Positions 7,544 through 14,571 of a stretch of DNA of 19,502 bases are shown here, one piece after another. Below the pieces are notes generated by a model. That model made no database searches. It was not told the origin of the DNA and was given only the letters and a program-made list of their open reading frames with translations. Made by a program: the position numbers and the translations under genes. Position 1 is the first letter of the stretch, and every line of letters begins with the position of its first letter. This DNA is from an uncultured Candidatus Altimarinota bacterium (lineage in GTDB: Bacteria; Patescibacteriota; Gracilibacteria; CAIRYL01), in NCBI GenBank assembly GCA_947311645.1, contig CAMZKZ010000038.1, positions 1-19,502 of the forward strand. Reading direction: 5' to 3'.

Positions 7544-8788
7544 CTATACTTCTCTCACCCTAACAGTTCCCTCTATTGCTCCTAAATCTTTTAGTATTTC
7601 TGATATAGACAGAGATGTTTTTTCTAAATCAATATCAAGAACGCAATACCCAATAGATCCATTTGTTTGCAGAAATTGACCTGTAATATTTACATTATTA
7701 TCCGCAAATATTTTATTAATTTTTCTCATAACCCCAGGAACATTTTCATGAATATGGTTAATTCGTACGCTATTTGTCTTTTTTGGAATACTTACTTCAG
7801 GCATATTTACAGCTCCATCTGTTGAACCTGTTCGTTCCATTGTAATAAGTTTTTTTGAAACACTGATTCCTATATCTGTTTGTGCTTCTGTTGTACTTCC
7901 TCCAATATGCGGAGTTAATAAGACATTATCATGCTGTATCATTTTTGAAACAAATGGCTCTGCATTAGAAGCTGGTTCTTGAGGAAATACATCTAAGGCA
8001 GCACCACAAATTTTTCCAGAGGTTAATGCTTCATCTAATGCATCAATATCTACAATAGCCCCTCTCGCATAATTTATTAAAAATGCTCCATCTTTCATGT
8101 GCGCAATCGTTTCTGCATTTATTAAATTTCTTGTTTGTGGAATATCTGGTACATGTAAAGAAACCACATCTGAAACAGAAAGAAGCTCTTCCAATGTTTT
8201 ACATGAAATAGCATTTCCTATTCGTAGTTTATCAACAGGATCATAATAATAAATATTCATTCCAAGATTACTTGCAAGAATTCCTGCCTGAATACCAATA
8301 TTTCCATACCCAACAAGTCCAAGATTTTTTCCACGAACTTCATATGAATTTTTTGCAGACTTACACCATTCTCCTTGGTGCATCTTTAGATTTTTTTCAC
8401 CCAAACCTCGTAAAAGAGAAATAGTTGCTCCTACAACAAACTCTGCAACACTTCTCGTATTTGAAAATGGAGCATTAAAAACAGTTACTCCTCGCTCTTT
8501 TGCTGATAATAAATCAACTTGATTTGTTCCAATACAAAAACAGCCAACTACAACAAGATCTGTAGCACTTTCCAATACTTTTTTTGTAACTTTTGTTTTT
8601 GACCGAATTCCTAAAATAGAAACTTTTTTTTCTTTTAGCTTTATAATCAATTCATCTTCTGATAATGCATGCGAAATATATTCAATATTTTCTTTTCCAT
8701 ACTCTTTTGAAAAAAGACGCACAGCTTCTTCACTTACCCCTTCTAGCAATAACACTTGAACATTCGTATTTGGGCTATTTTGACTCAT
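7544..8788 (-). CDS. serA: D-3-phosphoglycerate dehydrogenase with C-terminal ACT domain
   Basis: A 414-residue enzyme oxidising 3-phosphoglycerate with NAD, the first step of serine synthesis. The layout matches E. coli SerA with a two-residue offset. The Rossmann motif is GLVGYGNIG at 157-165 with D183 as the NAD-specific acidic residue. The catalytic triad is R242 (NYARGAIVD), E271 (FPQEP) and H294 (TPHIGGST). The C-terminal ACT domain spans about 340-414 (RINHIHENVPGVM), which in E. coli binds serine for feedback inhibition. Length and full collinearity argue for SerA over other D-2-hydroxyacid dehydrogenases, though related activity on 2-oxoglutarate is known in the family. No serB or serC is in this window. 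It is the only gene here ending in TAG. Malic enzyme follows 63 bases downstream and may be partly co-transcribed. Confidence 0.92.
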   Translation of the reverse strand: MSQNSPNTNVQVLLLEGVSEEAVRLFSKEYGKENIEYISHALSEDELIIKLKEKKVSILGIRSKTKVTKKVLESATDLVVVGCFCIGTNQVDLLSAKERGVTVFNAPFSNTRSVAEFVVGATISLLRGLGEKNLKMHQGEWCKSAKNSYEVRGKNLGLVGYGNIGIQAGILASNLGMNIYYYDPVDKLRIGNAISCKTLEELLSVSDVVSLHVPDIPQTRNLINAETIAHMKDGAFLINYARGAIVDIDALDEALTSGKICGAALDVFPQEPASNAEPFVSKMIQHDNVLLTPHIGGSTTEAQTDIGISVSKKLITMERTGSTDGAVNMPEVSIPKKTNSVRINHIHENVPGVMRKINKIFADNNVNITGQFLQTNGSIGYCVLDIDLEKTSLSISEILKDLGAIEGTVRVREV

Positions 8789-8817
8789 AGAAGTTTTGTA
8801 AAAAAATAAATTTGCAA

Positions 8818-8846
8818 TTAATACACTAGTAAATAAATAGTAAAAA
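8818..8846 (-). promoter_or_regulatory. Weak candidate promoter of serA
   Basis: TTTTTA (8841-8846) and TATTAA (8818-8823) on the minus strand are 17 bases apart, with TG directly before the -10 hexamer. The implied leader is about 23 bases. Both hexamers are imperfect. Confidence 0.28.
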
Positions 8847-8897
8847 TTAATTACAAAAAGTTTACTACAATTTTAAATATTTCTCAAATTGTAATAT

Positions 8898-8935
8898 AAA
8901 AAAAACCTGTAAATACAATATTTACAGGTTTTTTT
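8898..8935 (-). terminator. Rho-independent terminator of rpsA
   Basis: The arms ACCTGTAAAT (8905-8914) and ATTTACAGGT (8920-8929) close a 5-base loop and are extended by A and T runs on either side. On the minus strand the hairpin ends in a long T run 22 bases after the rpsA stop. The structure is near symmetric, so it would also stop plus-strand transcription. Confidence 0.88.
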
Positions 8936-8956
8936 ATGAATAGTTACTGTGTGTTT

Positions 8957-10159
8957 TTACGCAGCTTTTTCTTCTTTTTCAACTTTTTCAGCTTTTTCAG
9001 CTTTTTCAGCTTTTTCAGCTTGTCGTGCTTCTTTTGCTACTTGTCGTTCTTTTGCAGCAGCTTCAACTTCTTCTGGAGTTTTAAATGTAATTCGTAAAGA
9101 ATGATCTTTTTGATTTACATCAAGAATAGTTACCGTAACTTCTTCTCCTTCTACAAGTTTTTCTTTTTCTCCTTCTTCCATTTGAGTTCTATGAACCAAT
9201 CCTGTTACATTATCAGCTAAGTTAACAAAAACTCCAAAATCTACAACCTTACTTACAACCCCTGTTGCAGTAGATCCTTTTTTAAAGTCTTTCACTGCAT
9301 CAATCCAAGGATCTTGCGTAAGTCTTTTCACAGAAAGAGAAATCTTTTCTCCATCAATACCAATAAGCATTGCTTCAACTTCTTGTCCAACTTTAAGAAT
9401 TTCTCCAGGTGTTTTAATATGTCCCCAAGAAATTTCTGAAATATGCACCAATCCTTCAAGTGATCCGAATGTCATAAATGCTCCAAATTTCACAAGACCA
9501 TGAATTGTTCCTTTTACCGTAGAACCAAGTTTTAAATCTTTTAATTCTTGAGCTCGTGCTTTATGCATTGCTTCTCGTTCAGAAACCACAAGTTTTCGAG
9601 ATTCTTCATTAATCGTAATTACACATACTGTAAATTTTTGACCAATAAATGATTGAAGATGATCTAAAATCGCAGTAGCATTTGCTCCATCTACCCGTGG
9701 ATAATGTGCTGGTGCCAACTGAGAAACTGGAAGAAAGGCTTTCACACCCATCGCATCTACCATCAACCCCCCTTTGTTTGCTTCTTTTGCAACAACTTCA
9801 ATTGTTTCTTTTGTTTCCTTCATTTCAAGGAAAATATCCCATGCTCGCATTTGAGCAGCTTTTCGAAATGATAACACAACCATTCCTTCTTCATTTTCAT
9901 CTTCCAAGATAAACACTGAAACTTCTGAACCAACTTCCAAACTTTTAACAGTATTAAAAGCATCAATTAATTCTTTCCCAGAAACAACTCCTGTCGTTGT
10001 TCCTCCAAGATCAACAAGAACTTTTCCTCGTGAAATTGCAACAACTCGACCTGGAACAACATTTCCTGGAACCAGTTCAATTGCTTTTGGACCATTTGCA
10101 AAAATGTCTTCAAGCATCGCGTCTTTTGTATGTAAGACTGTAGTAGTAATATTAGCCAT
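8957..10159 (-). CDS. rpsA: Small ribosomal subunit protein S1 (four S1 domains)
   Basis: A 400-residue RNA-binding protein with four S1/OB repeats at about 31-99, 117-196, 211-279 and 294-360. The third and fourth carry the clearest signatures (LVKFGAFMTFGSLEGLVHIS and VVDFGVFV..VTGLVH). E. coli S1 has six such domains; four is usual in Firmicutes-type and several other bacterial S1 proteins. S1 recruits mRNA to the 30S subunit, especially messages without a strong Shine-Dalgarno sequence, which is relevant because nearly every gene in this window lacks one. The C-terminal tail (361-400) is highly charged and built from AEK repeats encoded by a 9-base DNA repeat. A strong terminator follows. 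The upstream spacer has only weak promoter matches plus a small inverted repeat that might form a leader structure. Confidence 0.93.
   Translation of the reverse strand: MANITTTVLHTKDAMLEDIFANGPKAIELVPGNVVPGRVVAISRGKVLVDLGGTTTGVVSGKELIDAFNTVKSLEVGSEVSVFILEDENEEGMVVLSFRKAAQMRAWDIFLEMKETKETIEVVAKEANKGGLMVDAMGVKAFLPVSQLAPAHYPRVDGANATAILDHLQSFIGQKFTVCVITINEESRKLVVSEREAMHKARAQELKDLKLGSTVKGTIHGLVKFGAFMTFGSLEGLVHISEISWGHIKTPGEILKVGQEVEAMLIGIDGEKISLSVKRLTQDPWIDAVKDFKKGSTATGVVSKVVDFGVFVNLADNVTGLVHRTQMEEGEKEKLVEGEEVTVTILDVNQKDHSLRITFKTPEEVEAAAKERQVAKEARQAEKAEKAEKAEKVEKEEKAA
8982..9017 (-). repeat. 9-base tandem repeat in the rpsA 3' end
   Basis: Three perfect copies of GCTTTTTCA (8991-8999, 9000-9008, 9009-9017) and one imperfect copy (8982-8990), read on the plus strand, encode the repeated Ala-Glu-Lys tail of S1. 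In-frame 9-base units allow length change without frameshift. Confidence 0.85.
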
Positions 10160-10311
10160 AAGCGTATAAATGTGGTTCTAAAAATATAATAAATCTTTAC
10201 ACAGAGCACTGTTTCATGACCACAGAGAAACATGATGATATAAAAATCAGAACAAACATATCACAAAATACAACAATAAACAATATCTTTTCGCATAAAA
10301 ACAACATTATC

Positions 10312-10320
10312 TGCTATACT
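10312..10320 (+). promoter_or_regulatory. Extended -10 promoter of rlmE
   Basis: TGCTATACT, identical to the nonamer upstream of sufE, has no convincing -35. Transcription would begin near 10327, just after the first in-frame ATG at 10325. This supports the ATG at 10349 as the true start, with a leader of about 22 bases. Confidence 0.5.
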
Positions 10321-10348
10321 CCACATGACTCTATTTTTAATATTACAC

Positions 10349-11047
10349 ATGCCAAAAGCATATAACCCAAACGATATATATTTTCGAAAAGCAAAAGAGA
10401 GAGGACTTCGTGCACGAAGTGCCTTTAAGCTTGAAGAAATTATCCAACGACACCCAACCCTTATTCGTAAAAAATCAAATATCATAGACCTTGGAGCATG
10501 CCCTGGAAGTTTTTTACAAATCCTTGCAGAAAATAACCCCGGAGGAAAAATATGTGGAGTAGATTTACAAGAAATTAAAAAATTTCCACGCGACTTCCCT
10601 GCTGAACTCAAATTGATTCAAGGAGATATTTTTGAAGAAAGTACAGCAGAAAAAATTCGTGATTTTTTCGACGGAAAAAAGGCAGATTTCATTACATCTG
10701 ATATGGCACCAAGTACTTCTGGAATTAAATCGGTAGATCAATACAGAAGCATAGAATTAAACCAGCGAGTGCTTGAAATTTGCGATACACAATTAAAATA
10801 TAACGGAAACCTTGTCTCTAAAATTTTCAAAGGAGAAGATTTTGAAGAATTTTGGATACATGAATTTCGAGACTGCTTTGAAACAACAAAAACATTTAAA
10901 CCAAAAGCGTGTCGAGACAGAAGCTTTGAAATGTTTTTAATTGGAATAGGCTGGAAAGGAGAACGAAAAAATACAAATACTTCCTCTGGAGGTATTCTTG
11001 ACGAAATGACAGAAGAAGACTATTTACGAGAAATGGGACGGTTATAA
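10349..11047 (+). CDS. rlmE: 23S rRNA 2'-O-ribose methyltransferase RlmE (FtsJ/RrmJ)
   Basis: A 232-residue enzyme that methylates the ribose of U2552 (E. coli numbering) in the 23S A-loop during late 50S assembly. The SAM motif is DLGACPGSF at 47-55. The catalytic K-D-K-E tetrad is complete: K27 (ARSAFKL), D118 (TSDMAPS), K158 (SKIFKGE) and E194 (SFEMFLIG), at spacings close to those of E. coli RrmJ. I chose 10349 over the in-frame ATG at 10325 because family members begin with MPKAYNP-like sequence and because the -10 element ends only 4 bases before 10325. The last 30 residues, ending EEDYLREMGRL, extend beyond the catalytic core. The gene is divergent from rpsA and precedes adk-map, placing three ribosome-related genes together. 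Confidence 0.93.
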   Translation: MPKAYNPNDIYFRKAKERGLRARSAFKLEEIIQRHPTLIRKKSNIIDLGACPGSFLQILAENNPGGKICGVDLQEIKKFPRDFPAELKLIQGDIFEESTAEKIRDFFDGKKADFITSDMAPSTSGIKSVDQYRSIELNQRVLEICDTQLKYNGNLVSKIFKGEDFEEFWIHEFRDCFETTKTFKPKACRDRSFEMFLIGIGWKGERKNTNTSSGGILDEMTEEDYLREMGRL

Positions 11048-11077
11048 TATTTTTTTATTGAGATTTCTCTCCTTTTT

Positions 11078-11106
11078 TTGATATTATAAAACAGCTACTA
11101 TATATG
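11078..11106 (+). promoter_or_regulatory. Promoter of adk-map-nadM
   Basis: TTGATA (11078-11083) and TATATG (11101-11106) are exactly 17 bases apart. The transcript would start near 11113, leaving about 15 bases to the ATG at 11128 or 33 to the ATG at 11146. Neither ATG has a Shine-Dalgarno sequence. Confidence 0.5.
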
Positions 11107-11127
11107 CATAATTTACTTATTTAAACC

Positions 11128-11691
11128 ATGTCTACTACCAACACTATGAATGATATCTTGATTTTTGGAATGCAAGGAGCAGGAAAAGGAACGCAAGGTG
11201 AAATTCTTGCAAAAAAACTTGACCTTGTGATTTTTGAAACAGGTGGTGCTTTACGAAAAATACGAGAAGAAGACTCTGAACTCGGAAGAACCGTAAAAAA
11301 CATTATGGATAAAGGAGACCTTGTAACAAACGAAATTGTAATGAATATCGTAGAAGACTTTCTAGAAAAAAATGAAGGAAAACGAATTTTGTTCGATGGA
11401 ATTCCTCGAATGATGGAACAAAAAATAACTTTTGATGCTCTCCTTGCAAAACACGGACGAACACTTCAAGGAATCTTTTTAACTCTTGATGAACCAGAAG
11501 CAATCGCAAGAATGCTTGAAAGAGGGCGAAAAGATGACACAGAAGAAGTTATTCGACGACGACTTGATAATTACAACTCGGAAACACTTCCAGTTATACA
11601 AGAATATATTTCAGCAGGAATTATTACAGAAATTAACGGAAAAGGAGATATTGAAGAAATTTCAAAAAATATTCTCTCTGCGCTTCAATAA
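11128..11691 (+). CDS. adk: Adenylate kinase, short form
   Basis: A 187-residue enzyme interconverting AMP, ADP and ATP. The P-loop is GMQGAGKGT at 14-22, the AMP-binding arginine is R43 (GGALRKI), the DGIPR motif is at 90-94, and the LID-flanking arginines lie in RGRKDDTEEVIRRRL at 132-146. The LID is the short type: the region between R132 and the DD pair is only a few residues, with no zinc-binding insert, which accounts for the short length. The second methionine (11146) gives MNDILIFG, the usual start of the family, and may be the real start with a 181-residue product. Map follows after 13 bases, the adk-map order known from ribosomal protein operons in many bacteria, although the ribosomal protein genes are absent here. 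Confidence 0.93.
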   Translation: MSTTNTMNDILIFGMQGAGKGTQGEILAKKLDLVIFETGGALRKIREEDSELGRTVKNIMDKGDLVTNEIVMNIVEDFLEKNEGKRILFDGIPRMMEQKITFDALLAKHGRTLQGIFLTLDEPEAIARMLERGRKDDTEEVIRRRLDNYNSETLPVIQEYISAGIITEINGKGDIEEISKNILSALQ

Positions 11692-11704
11692 TAAAAAAAA
11701 TACT

Positions 11705-12466
11705 ATGTCAAAAAAATTTACCACTGTAAAAACACCAGAAGAAATTAAAATCATGAAAAAAGGGGGAAGAATTTTATACAAAATTCTTCATGAAATTGGA
11801 GCAAATGCTCAAGAAGGAGTTACCCCTAAAGAGCTGGATAAAATGGCACATGGACTCTGTCAAAAGTATAATGTAAAACCTGCATTTTTCGGACTCTATG
11901 ATTTTCCTGGAGCGTTTTGTTCAAGTGTAAATGATATGGCTGTCCATGGAATTCCAGACGATACTCCTCTAAAAAACCAGGATATTTTCACCGTAGACTT
12001 TGGAGTAGAGCTTGATGGATTTATGACAGACTCTGCATATAGCTTTATCATAGGAGGAAAAGCACCAAAGAAAACAAAAAAATTTCTTGCAACCATAGAA
12101 GAAGCCTTACATGCTGCAGTCCATATATGCAAAGACGGTGTACGCGTTGGTGATATCGGTGCTATCATCGAATATATTGTAGAAGAAAAAGGAGGCTATG
12201 GAATTGTAGAAGACCTTGGAGGTCATGGAATTGGACAAGATGTGCATGAAGAACCTCATATTTACAACTACGGTACTCCTGGAACAGGACCCGTCTTAAA
12301 AGAAGGAATGACTATTGCTATTGAACCTATCGCAAATATGGGATCTGGAGCAATTATTACAGACAATGACGGATGGGGAATTCGATCGGCAGATGGAACA
12401 CTTTCTGGACAATTTGAACACACTGTTATGATTGGAAAAACAAAAGGAATGATTATAACACAATAA
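11705..12466 (+). CDS. map: Methionine aminopeptidase, type I
   Basis: A 253-residue dimetal enzyme that removes the initiator methionine from nascent proteins. All five metal ligands of E. coli MetAP are present at nearly the same positions: D98 and D109 (VDFGVELDGFMTD), H174 (GGHGIGQ), E207 (IEPIAN) and E238 (QFEHTV). The substrate-binding histidine is H81 (AVHGIP). There is no N-terminal zinc-finger extension, so it is the bacterial type Ia form. The frame is open further upstream inside adk, but family alignment starts at the ATG at 11705, immediately after the adk stop. It is co-transcribed with adk (13-base gap), and nadM follows 25 bases later. Confidence 0.95.
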   Translation: MSKKFTTVKTPEEIKIMKKGGRILYKILHEIGANAQEGVTPKELDKMAHGLCQKYNVKPAFFGLYDFPGAFCSSVNDMAVHGIPDDTPLKNQDIFTVDFGVELDGFMTDSAYSFIIGGKAPKKTKKFLATIEEALHAAVHICKDGVRVGDIGAIIEYIVEEKGGYGIVEDLGGHGIGQDVHEEPHIYNYGTPGTGPVLKEGMTIAIEPIANMGSGAIITDNDGWGIRSADGTLSGQFEHTVMIGKTKGMIITQ

Positions 12467-12491
12467 CTTCTATTTTTATTACACAACAAGT

Positions 12492-13067
12492 ATCAAAAAT
12501 AATATCTTATACATTGGACGGTTTCAGCCTTTTCACAAAGGGCATGCTGATGCTATTTTACAAATTCTTTCAGATCTTGATACCTCTCAAGACAATACCA
12601 TTTTCATAGGAATTGGAAGTGCAGAAAATAACTTTACAGAAAGCAACCCACTTACTGCAGGTGAACGATTTTCCATTATAGATGATGCATGTGCAGAAAT
12701 TTTAGAAAATTTTTTACAGGAAAATGTAAATACTATTCACCACTCTACACATATCACATTTCATATTGTACCCATTCGAAACATAGACCACTACGCTCTT
12801 TGGCCTCATCATGTACAGCAATATCTTCCACTAATACATCATTTTTATTCTGGGTCGCCCCTTGTTTTACAACTCTGGAATACAAGCTTTCCACACACAA
12901 AAACAACCCGCATAACAAAAAGAATTGATATATGCGGAACAGCAATACGCAATGCTATCCACAATAATAACAATACTCTAATTCAAAAATACCTCCTTCC
13001 TTCTACCCGTAAATGGATTGATTCATACACGCTCTCCGCTCGATTACAAAACATGAAAACATATTAA
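12492..13067 (+). CDS. nadM: Nicotinamide-nucleotide adenylyltransferase, archaeal NadM type, with non-ATG (AUC) start
   Basis: An open frame from 12459 to the TAA at 13067 encodes a complete NadM-type enzyme that joins NMN and ATP to make NAD. Counting from the ATC at 12492 it is 191 residues. IGRFQPFHKGHA at 8-19 holds the HxGH nucleotidyltransferase motif. GSAENN, NPLTAGER (52-59), an IPIRNID stretch, FYSGSPLV (118-125) and ICGTAIR (147-153, the ISGTxIR motif) follow in the order known from archaeal NMN adenylyltransferases. No in-frame ATG, GTG or TTG exists between the preceding stop (12456-12458) and the first motif. The ATC at 12492 sits exactly where family members have their initiator (x-K-N-N-I-L-Y-I-G-R-F). 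It therefore starts at AUC, or the base is a sequencing error or mutation. It follows map by 25 bases. Confidence 0.82.
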   Translation: MKNNILYIGRFQPFHKGHADAILQILSDLDTSQDNTIFIGIGSAENNFTESNPLTAGERFSIIDDACAEILENFLQENVNTIHHSTHITFHIVPIRNIDHYALWPHHVQQYLPLIHHFYSGSPLVLQLWNTSFPHTKTTRITKRIDICGTAIRNAIHNNNNTLIQKYLLPSTRKWIDSYTLSARLQNMKTY

Positions 13068-13110
13068 GAAAACATTTCAAGGGATTAAACAGAGAATAAT
13101 AGAATTTCTA

Positions 13111-13139
13111 TTGAAAATTTGATAAAATTACTATAGAAT
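13111..13139 (+). promoter_or_regulatory. Promoter of the TPR-nucleotidyltransferase-glycosyltransferase operon
   Basis: TTGAAA (13111-13116) and TAGAAT (13134-13139) are 17 bases apart, with a predicted leader of about 40 bases. A 7-1-7 palindrome, AATAGAATTTCTATT at 13098-13112, abuts and slightly overlaps the -35 and could be an operator. Confidence 0.5.
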
Positions 13140-13184
13140 AAACAGATATTTACAACAAAATATTTTAATAATTTCACAAGCATA

Positions 13185-13823
13185 ATGCGAAATAACAACC
13201 TTCAAAATCGGCATATAAACAAAAAAAAACTGTCTGCTCGTATTGCAAACACTCTTGAAAAAAGTGAAAACGAAAAGGTACTAGGAAATCATGAAAAAGC
13301 ACTCTTCATTGCAAGATCAATACTTATACAAGACCCAAACTGTATTGAAGCGCAAGAAGAAGTAATTGATAACCTTTTATCATTACAAGATTTTGCAGAA
13401 GCAGAAAAAGTTGCAAACTTCGTACTTTCTCAATATTCAGAAAGTTATATCGCAAACTATGCACTTGGGTTTATATATCTTACCGATAACCTAAACGACT
13501 TAGCGCTTCCATATTTGCAACATGCAAATACTCTTTCACCTAATAATCCAGAAATATTACGATGTCTTGGATGGGCTACTTTTCATGTAGAAAACAAATT
13601 AAAAGGACTTGTAACTCTTGAAAGAGCATTAAATTTGCGATCAGATGATCCTCTTATTTTATGCGACCTCGGTGTATGTCTTCTTCAGGAACACATCTTT
13701 ACAAAAGCTATCAATTTATTTGAACAAGCTCTTGAAATAGACAATACAAACGAACGTGCTCAAGACTGCTTACACGCAGCACAATCATTAGCAAAAAAAC
13801 TCTCTCATAAAAAAACATTGTGA
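13185..13823 (+). CDS. Tetratricopeptide repeat protein
   Basis: A 212-residue soluble protein made almost wholly of TPR helices. About five repeats can be laid out at 20-52, 54-87, 88-120, 122-154 and 156-188. The later ones show the family pattern clearly (ANYALGFIYLTDN..ALPYLQHANTLSPNNP and LCDLGVCLLQ..AINLFEQALEIDNTN). The N terminus is basic with no signal peptide or membrane segment, so it is cytoplasmic. TPRs mediate protein-protein contacts; no enzymatic role is suggested. It is the first gene of an operon with a sugar nucleotidyltransferase and two glycosyltransferases, so it may be a scaffold for glycan assembly. Its TGA stop overlaps the GTG start of the next gene in the sequence GTGA, which implies translational coupling. 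Confidence 0.85.
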   Translation: MRNNNLQNRHINKKKLSARIANTLEKSENEKVLGNHEKALFIARSILIQDPNCIEAQEEVIDNLLSLQDFAEAEKVANFVLSQYSESYIANYALGFIYLTDNLNDLALPYLQHANTLSPNNPEILRCLGWATFHVENKLKGLVTLERALNLRSDDPLILCDLGVCLLQEHIFTKAINLFEQALEIDNTNERAQDCLHAAQSLAKKLSHKKTL

Positions 13824-14560
13824 TAAAAAAAGGTGTAATTTTGGCAGGAGGGACGGGGTCTCGTCTTGCACCCATGACAAAAGTAACAAATAAGCATTTG
13901 TTACCGGTTTATAACAAACCAATGATTTACTACCCAATAGAAACATTAAAAAAATCTGGAATTACCGAACTGTTAGTTATTACAGGAACAGAAAGTGCAG
14001 GAGATTTTATGAAGCTTTTAGGATCTGGAGATGAATTAGGAGTTCATATAACATTTCGAGTACAAGAAGGAACTGCAGGAATTGCAGATGCATTAAAACT
14101 TGCAGAAAATTTTATTGGAGATGAAAACTTTGTTGTAATATTAGGCGATAATATTTATGAAAATAATTTTGAAGAAGAAATTCAAAGTTTTACGAAAGGT
14201 GCACATATTTTTCTAAAAGAAGTATTTTATGCAGAGAGATTTGGAGTTGCCACCCTCAACAACAAAAATGAGGTAATGAAAATTGTAGAAAAACCAAAGA
14301 ATCCAGAAACAAATTTTGCAGTAACTGGTTTATACATATACGACTCTTCTGTATTTGCAAAACTGAAAAAACTTAATGTCTCAGAAAGAGGAGAATATGA
14401 AATTACAGATGTAAATCAAATGTATATAAATGAAAACACAATGACTGCATCATTTATACAAAACGGATGGAACGATGCAGGAACACATGAAAGCCTTTTT
14501 TATGCGAGTAAACTTGCAAGAGATATGGCTTTAGGAAAAAAGAAAACAAATAAACAATAA
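13820..14560 (+). CDS. Sugar-1-phosphate nucleotidyltransferase (RmlA-like, glucose-1-phosphate thymidylyltransferase family)
   Basis: A 246-residue cytoplasmic enzyme activating a hexose-1-phosphate to a nucleotide sugar, most likely dTDP-glucose. The nucleotide-binding signature is LAGGTGSRLAPMT at 8-20 with K25. EGTAGIADAL at 83-92 and GDNIYE at 109-114 (metal-binding aspartate) follow, then FGVA, VEKP at 156-159, GLYIYD, EITDVN at 194-199 and WNDAGTHESL at 217-226. It is about 45 residues shorter than enterobacterial RmlA, matching the short RmlA-like form that lacks the C-terminal helical extension. The extension carries the allosteric site in long forms, so feedback control may differ. 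Start is GTG, overlapping the TPR stop by 4 bases. rmlB, rmlC and rmlD are not in this window, so the final sugar is unknown. Confidence 0.85.
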   Translation: MIKKGVILAGGTGSRLAPMTKVTNKHLLPVYNKPMIYYPIETLKKSGITELLVITGTESAGDFMKLLGSGDELGVHITFRVQEGTAGIADALKLAENFIGDENFVVILGDNIYENNFEEEIQSFTKGAHIFLKEVFYAERFGVATLNNKNEVMKIVEKPKNPETNFAVTGLYIYDSSVFAKLKKLNVSERGEYEITDVNQMYINENTMTASFIQNGWNDAGTHESLFYASKLARDMALGKKKTNKQ

Positions 14561-14571
14561 TTAAACTTTTT

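Noticed and set aside
11055..11080. Terminator after rlmE (GAGATTTCTC followed by a T run)
   Set aside because: The stem is only four or five base pairs with a two-base loop, too weak to call.
11486..11704. An N-terminal extension of methionine aminopeptidase reaching into adk
   Set aside because: The extra 73 codons overlap adk in another frame and resemble no domain. Family alignment starts at 11705.
13820..14560. Alternative genetic code with TGA read as glycine
   Set aside because: No gene is broken by in-frame TGA, tryptophan is TGG, and the GTGA overlap at 13820-13823 makes sense only if TGA stops the TPR gene. Reading through would add one codon and then TAA, so this site alone is not decisive.
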